Assembly (NCBI GenBank): GCA_024404335.1
Contig: JAKSQA010000076.1
Coordinates: forward strand, 1 to 5,856
Reading direction: 5' to 3'
Origin: Mailhella sp.
GTDB taxonomy: Bacteria > Desulfobacterota > Desulfovibrionia > Desulfovibrionales > Desulfovibrionaceae
DNA length: 5,856 nt
In this document: positions 5,399 to 5,856 of the stretch, piece after piece
How positions within the stretch are numbered: the first letter of the stretch is position 1
Layout of the letters: the number at the start of each line of letters is the position of its first letter
Made by a program: the position numbers and the translations under genes
The notes under the pieces: model-generated
Told to the model about the DNA's origin: nothing
Databases searched by the model: none
The model's input: the letters and a program-made list of their open reading frames with translations, nothing else

Positions 5399-5856
5399 AT
5401 GTGCGCGGCATGAGCCTGTACCCCAGGCCCCGCACGGTCTCGATGGAATCTCCCGAAGGGCCCAGTTTCCGCCTCAGGGAATGTATATGGGCATCCAGGG
5501 TACGGGTCTCTCCGTACCAGTCCTGCCCCCATATCGAAGTGAAAAGCATCTCGCGGGCGCATACCGCGCCCGGCTTTTCCATAAGCTTCCGCAGCAGGCT
5601 GAACTCCTTGAGTGTGAGGTCCACATTTCTTCCATCGGCGAAAACGGTATGGTCACGGAGGGAAAGGACTATCGCTCCGAAACGGAACTCCCCGGCATCC
5701 TCTGCCGGACGGCATCTGCGCAGCACTGCCCGCACGCGGGAAACCATCTCCATCATTCCGAACGGCTTGGCCAGGTAATCGTCAGCCCCCAAATCCAGGG
5801 CATCCACCTTTTCATATTCCGCCTCTTTCGCCGTAGCCATGATGACAGGGATGTCC
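5397..5856 (-). CDS. OmpR/PhoB-family response regulator, C-terminal part (5' end outside the window)
   Basis: The frame is open from the right edge to TGA at 5397, giving 152 residues. An in-frame Met at 5840 is internal: residues DIPVI before it continue the receiver domain. The visible receiver half shows IMATAK (the conserved Thr of the switch), LGADDYLAKPFG with the conserved Lys, and helix 5 MEMVSRVRAVLRR. The phospho-acceptor Asp lies beyond the edge. After a short linker comes a complete winged-helix DNA-binding domain (about the last 95 residues): TLKEFSLLRKLMEKPG, then the recognition region RTLDAHIHSLRRKLG, and the final wing IETVRGLGYRL. It would be phosphorylated by the kinase encoded next to it and bind direct-repeat operators. 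It is the first gene of the pair within the window; its promoter is not included. Confidence 0.94.
   Translation of the reverse strand, partial: DIPVIMATAKEAEYEKVDALDLGADDYLAKPFGMMEMVSRVRAVLRRCRPAEDAGEFRFGAIVLSLRDHTVFADGRNVDLTLKEFSLLRKLMEKPGAVCAREMLFTSIWGQDWYGETRTLDAHIHSLRRKLGPSGDSIETVRGLGYRLMPRT

Overview
The window is GC-rich bacterial chromosome, densely coded on both strands, with one conspicuously AT-rich pocket (about 29% G+C over 3481-3600 by hand count). No tRNA, rRNA, CRISPR array, insertion sequence or phage gene is visible. The SfsA protein has the motif style I associate with Desulfovibrionaceae (HTNNTG, VECKNVTLVED). The metallo-hydrolase and the histidine kinase instead resemble families common in gut Clostridia. 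My best guess is a gut-type Desulfovibrionaceae member, perhaps with some genes of clostridial ancestry; this is inference from remembered motif patterns, not from a search.

Left part (1-1594). A minus-strand gene enters from beyond the left edge and begins at 601. It encodes a membrane-anchored sensor N-terminus whose signalling domains lie outside the window. A 264-bp divergent intergenic region follows, holding five short perfect inverted repeats. On its far side lies sfsA (+).

Middle part (1615-3225). A HAD-family phosphatase of the phosphoglycolate phosphatase type (-) converges on sfsA with only 20 bp between stops. It is divergent from an RNase Z-like metallo-beta-lactamase-fold hydrolase (+). 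The 156-bp gap between these two carries credible back-to-back sigma70-type promoters.

Right part (3206-5856). A two-component system on the minus strand consists of an OmpR/PhoB-type response regulator, cut by the right edge, and a PhoR-like histidine kinase. They are separated by 9 nt and the kinase ribosome binding site overlaps the regulator stop region. The pair ends at a strong intrinsic terminator (3593-3628). Directly downstream, in the AT-rich pocket, is the start of a Ppx/GppA exopolyphosphatase-like gene. It has a good promoter candidate, ribosome binding site and about 40 recognisable residues, then loses family resemblance and stops after 93 codons, overlapping the tail of the hydrolase gene. 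I read it as a gene relic.

The genes do not form a single pathway. The two-component pair is the only clear operon. I see no convincing new multi-gene system. The most interesting points are the Ppx/GppA relic with an intact-looking 5' control region, the hydrolase that appears to lack one RNase Z metal ligand, and the inverted-repeat cluster upstream of sfsA.
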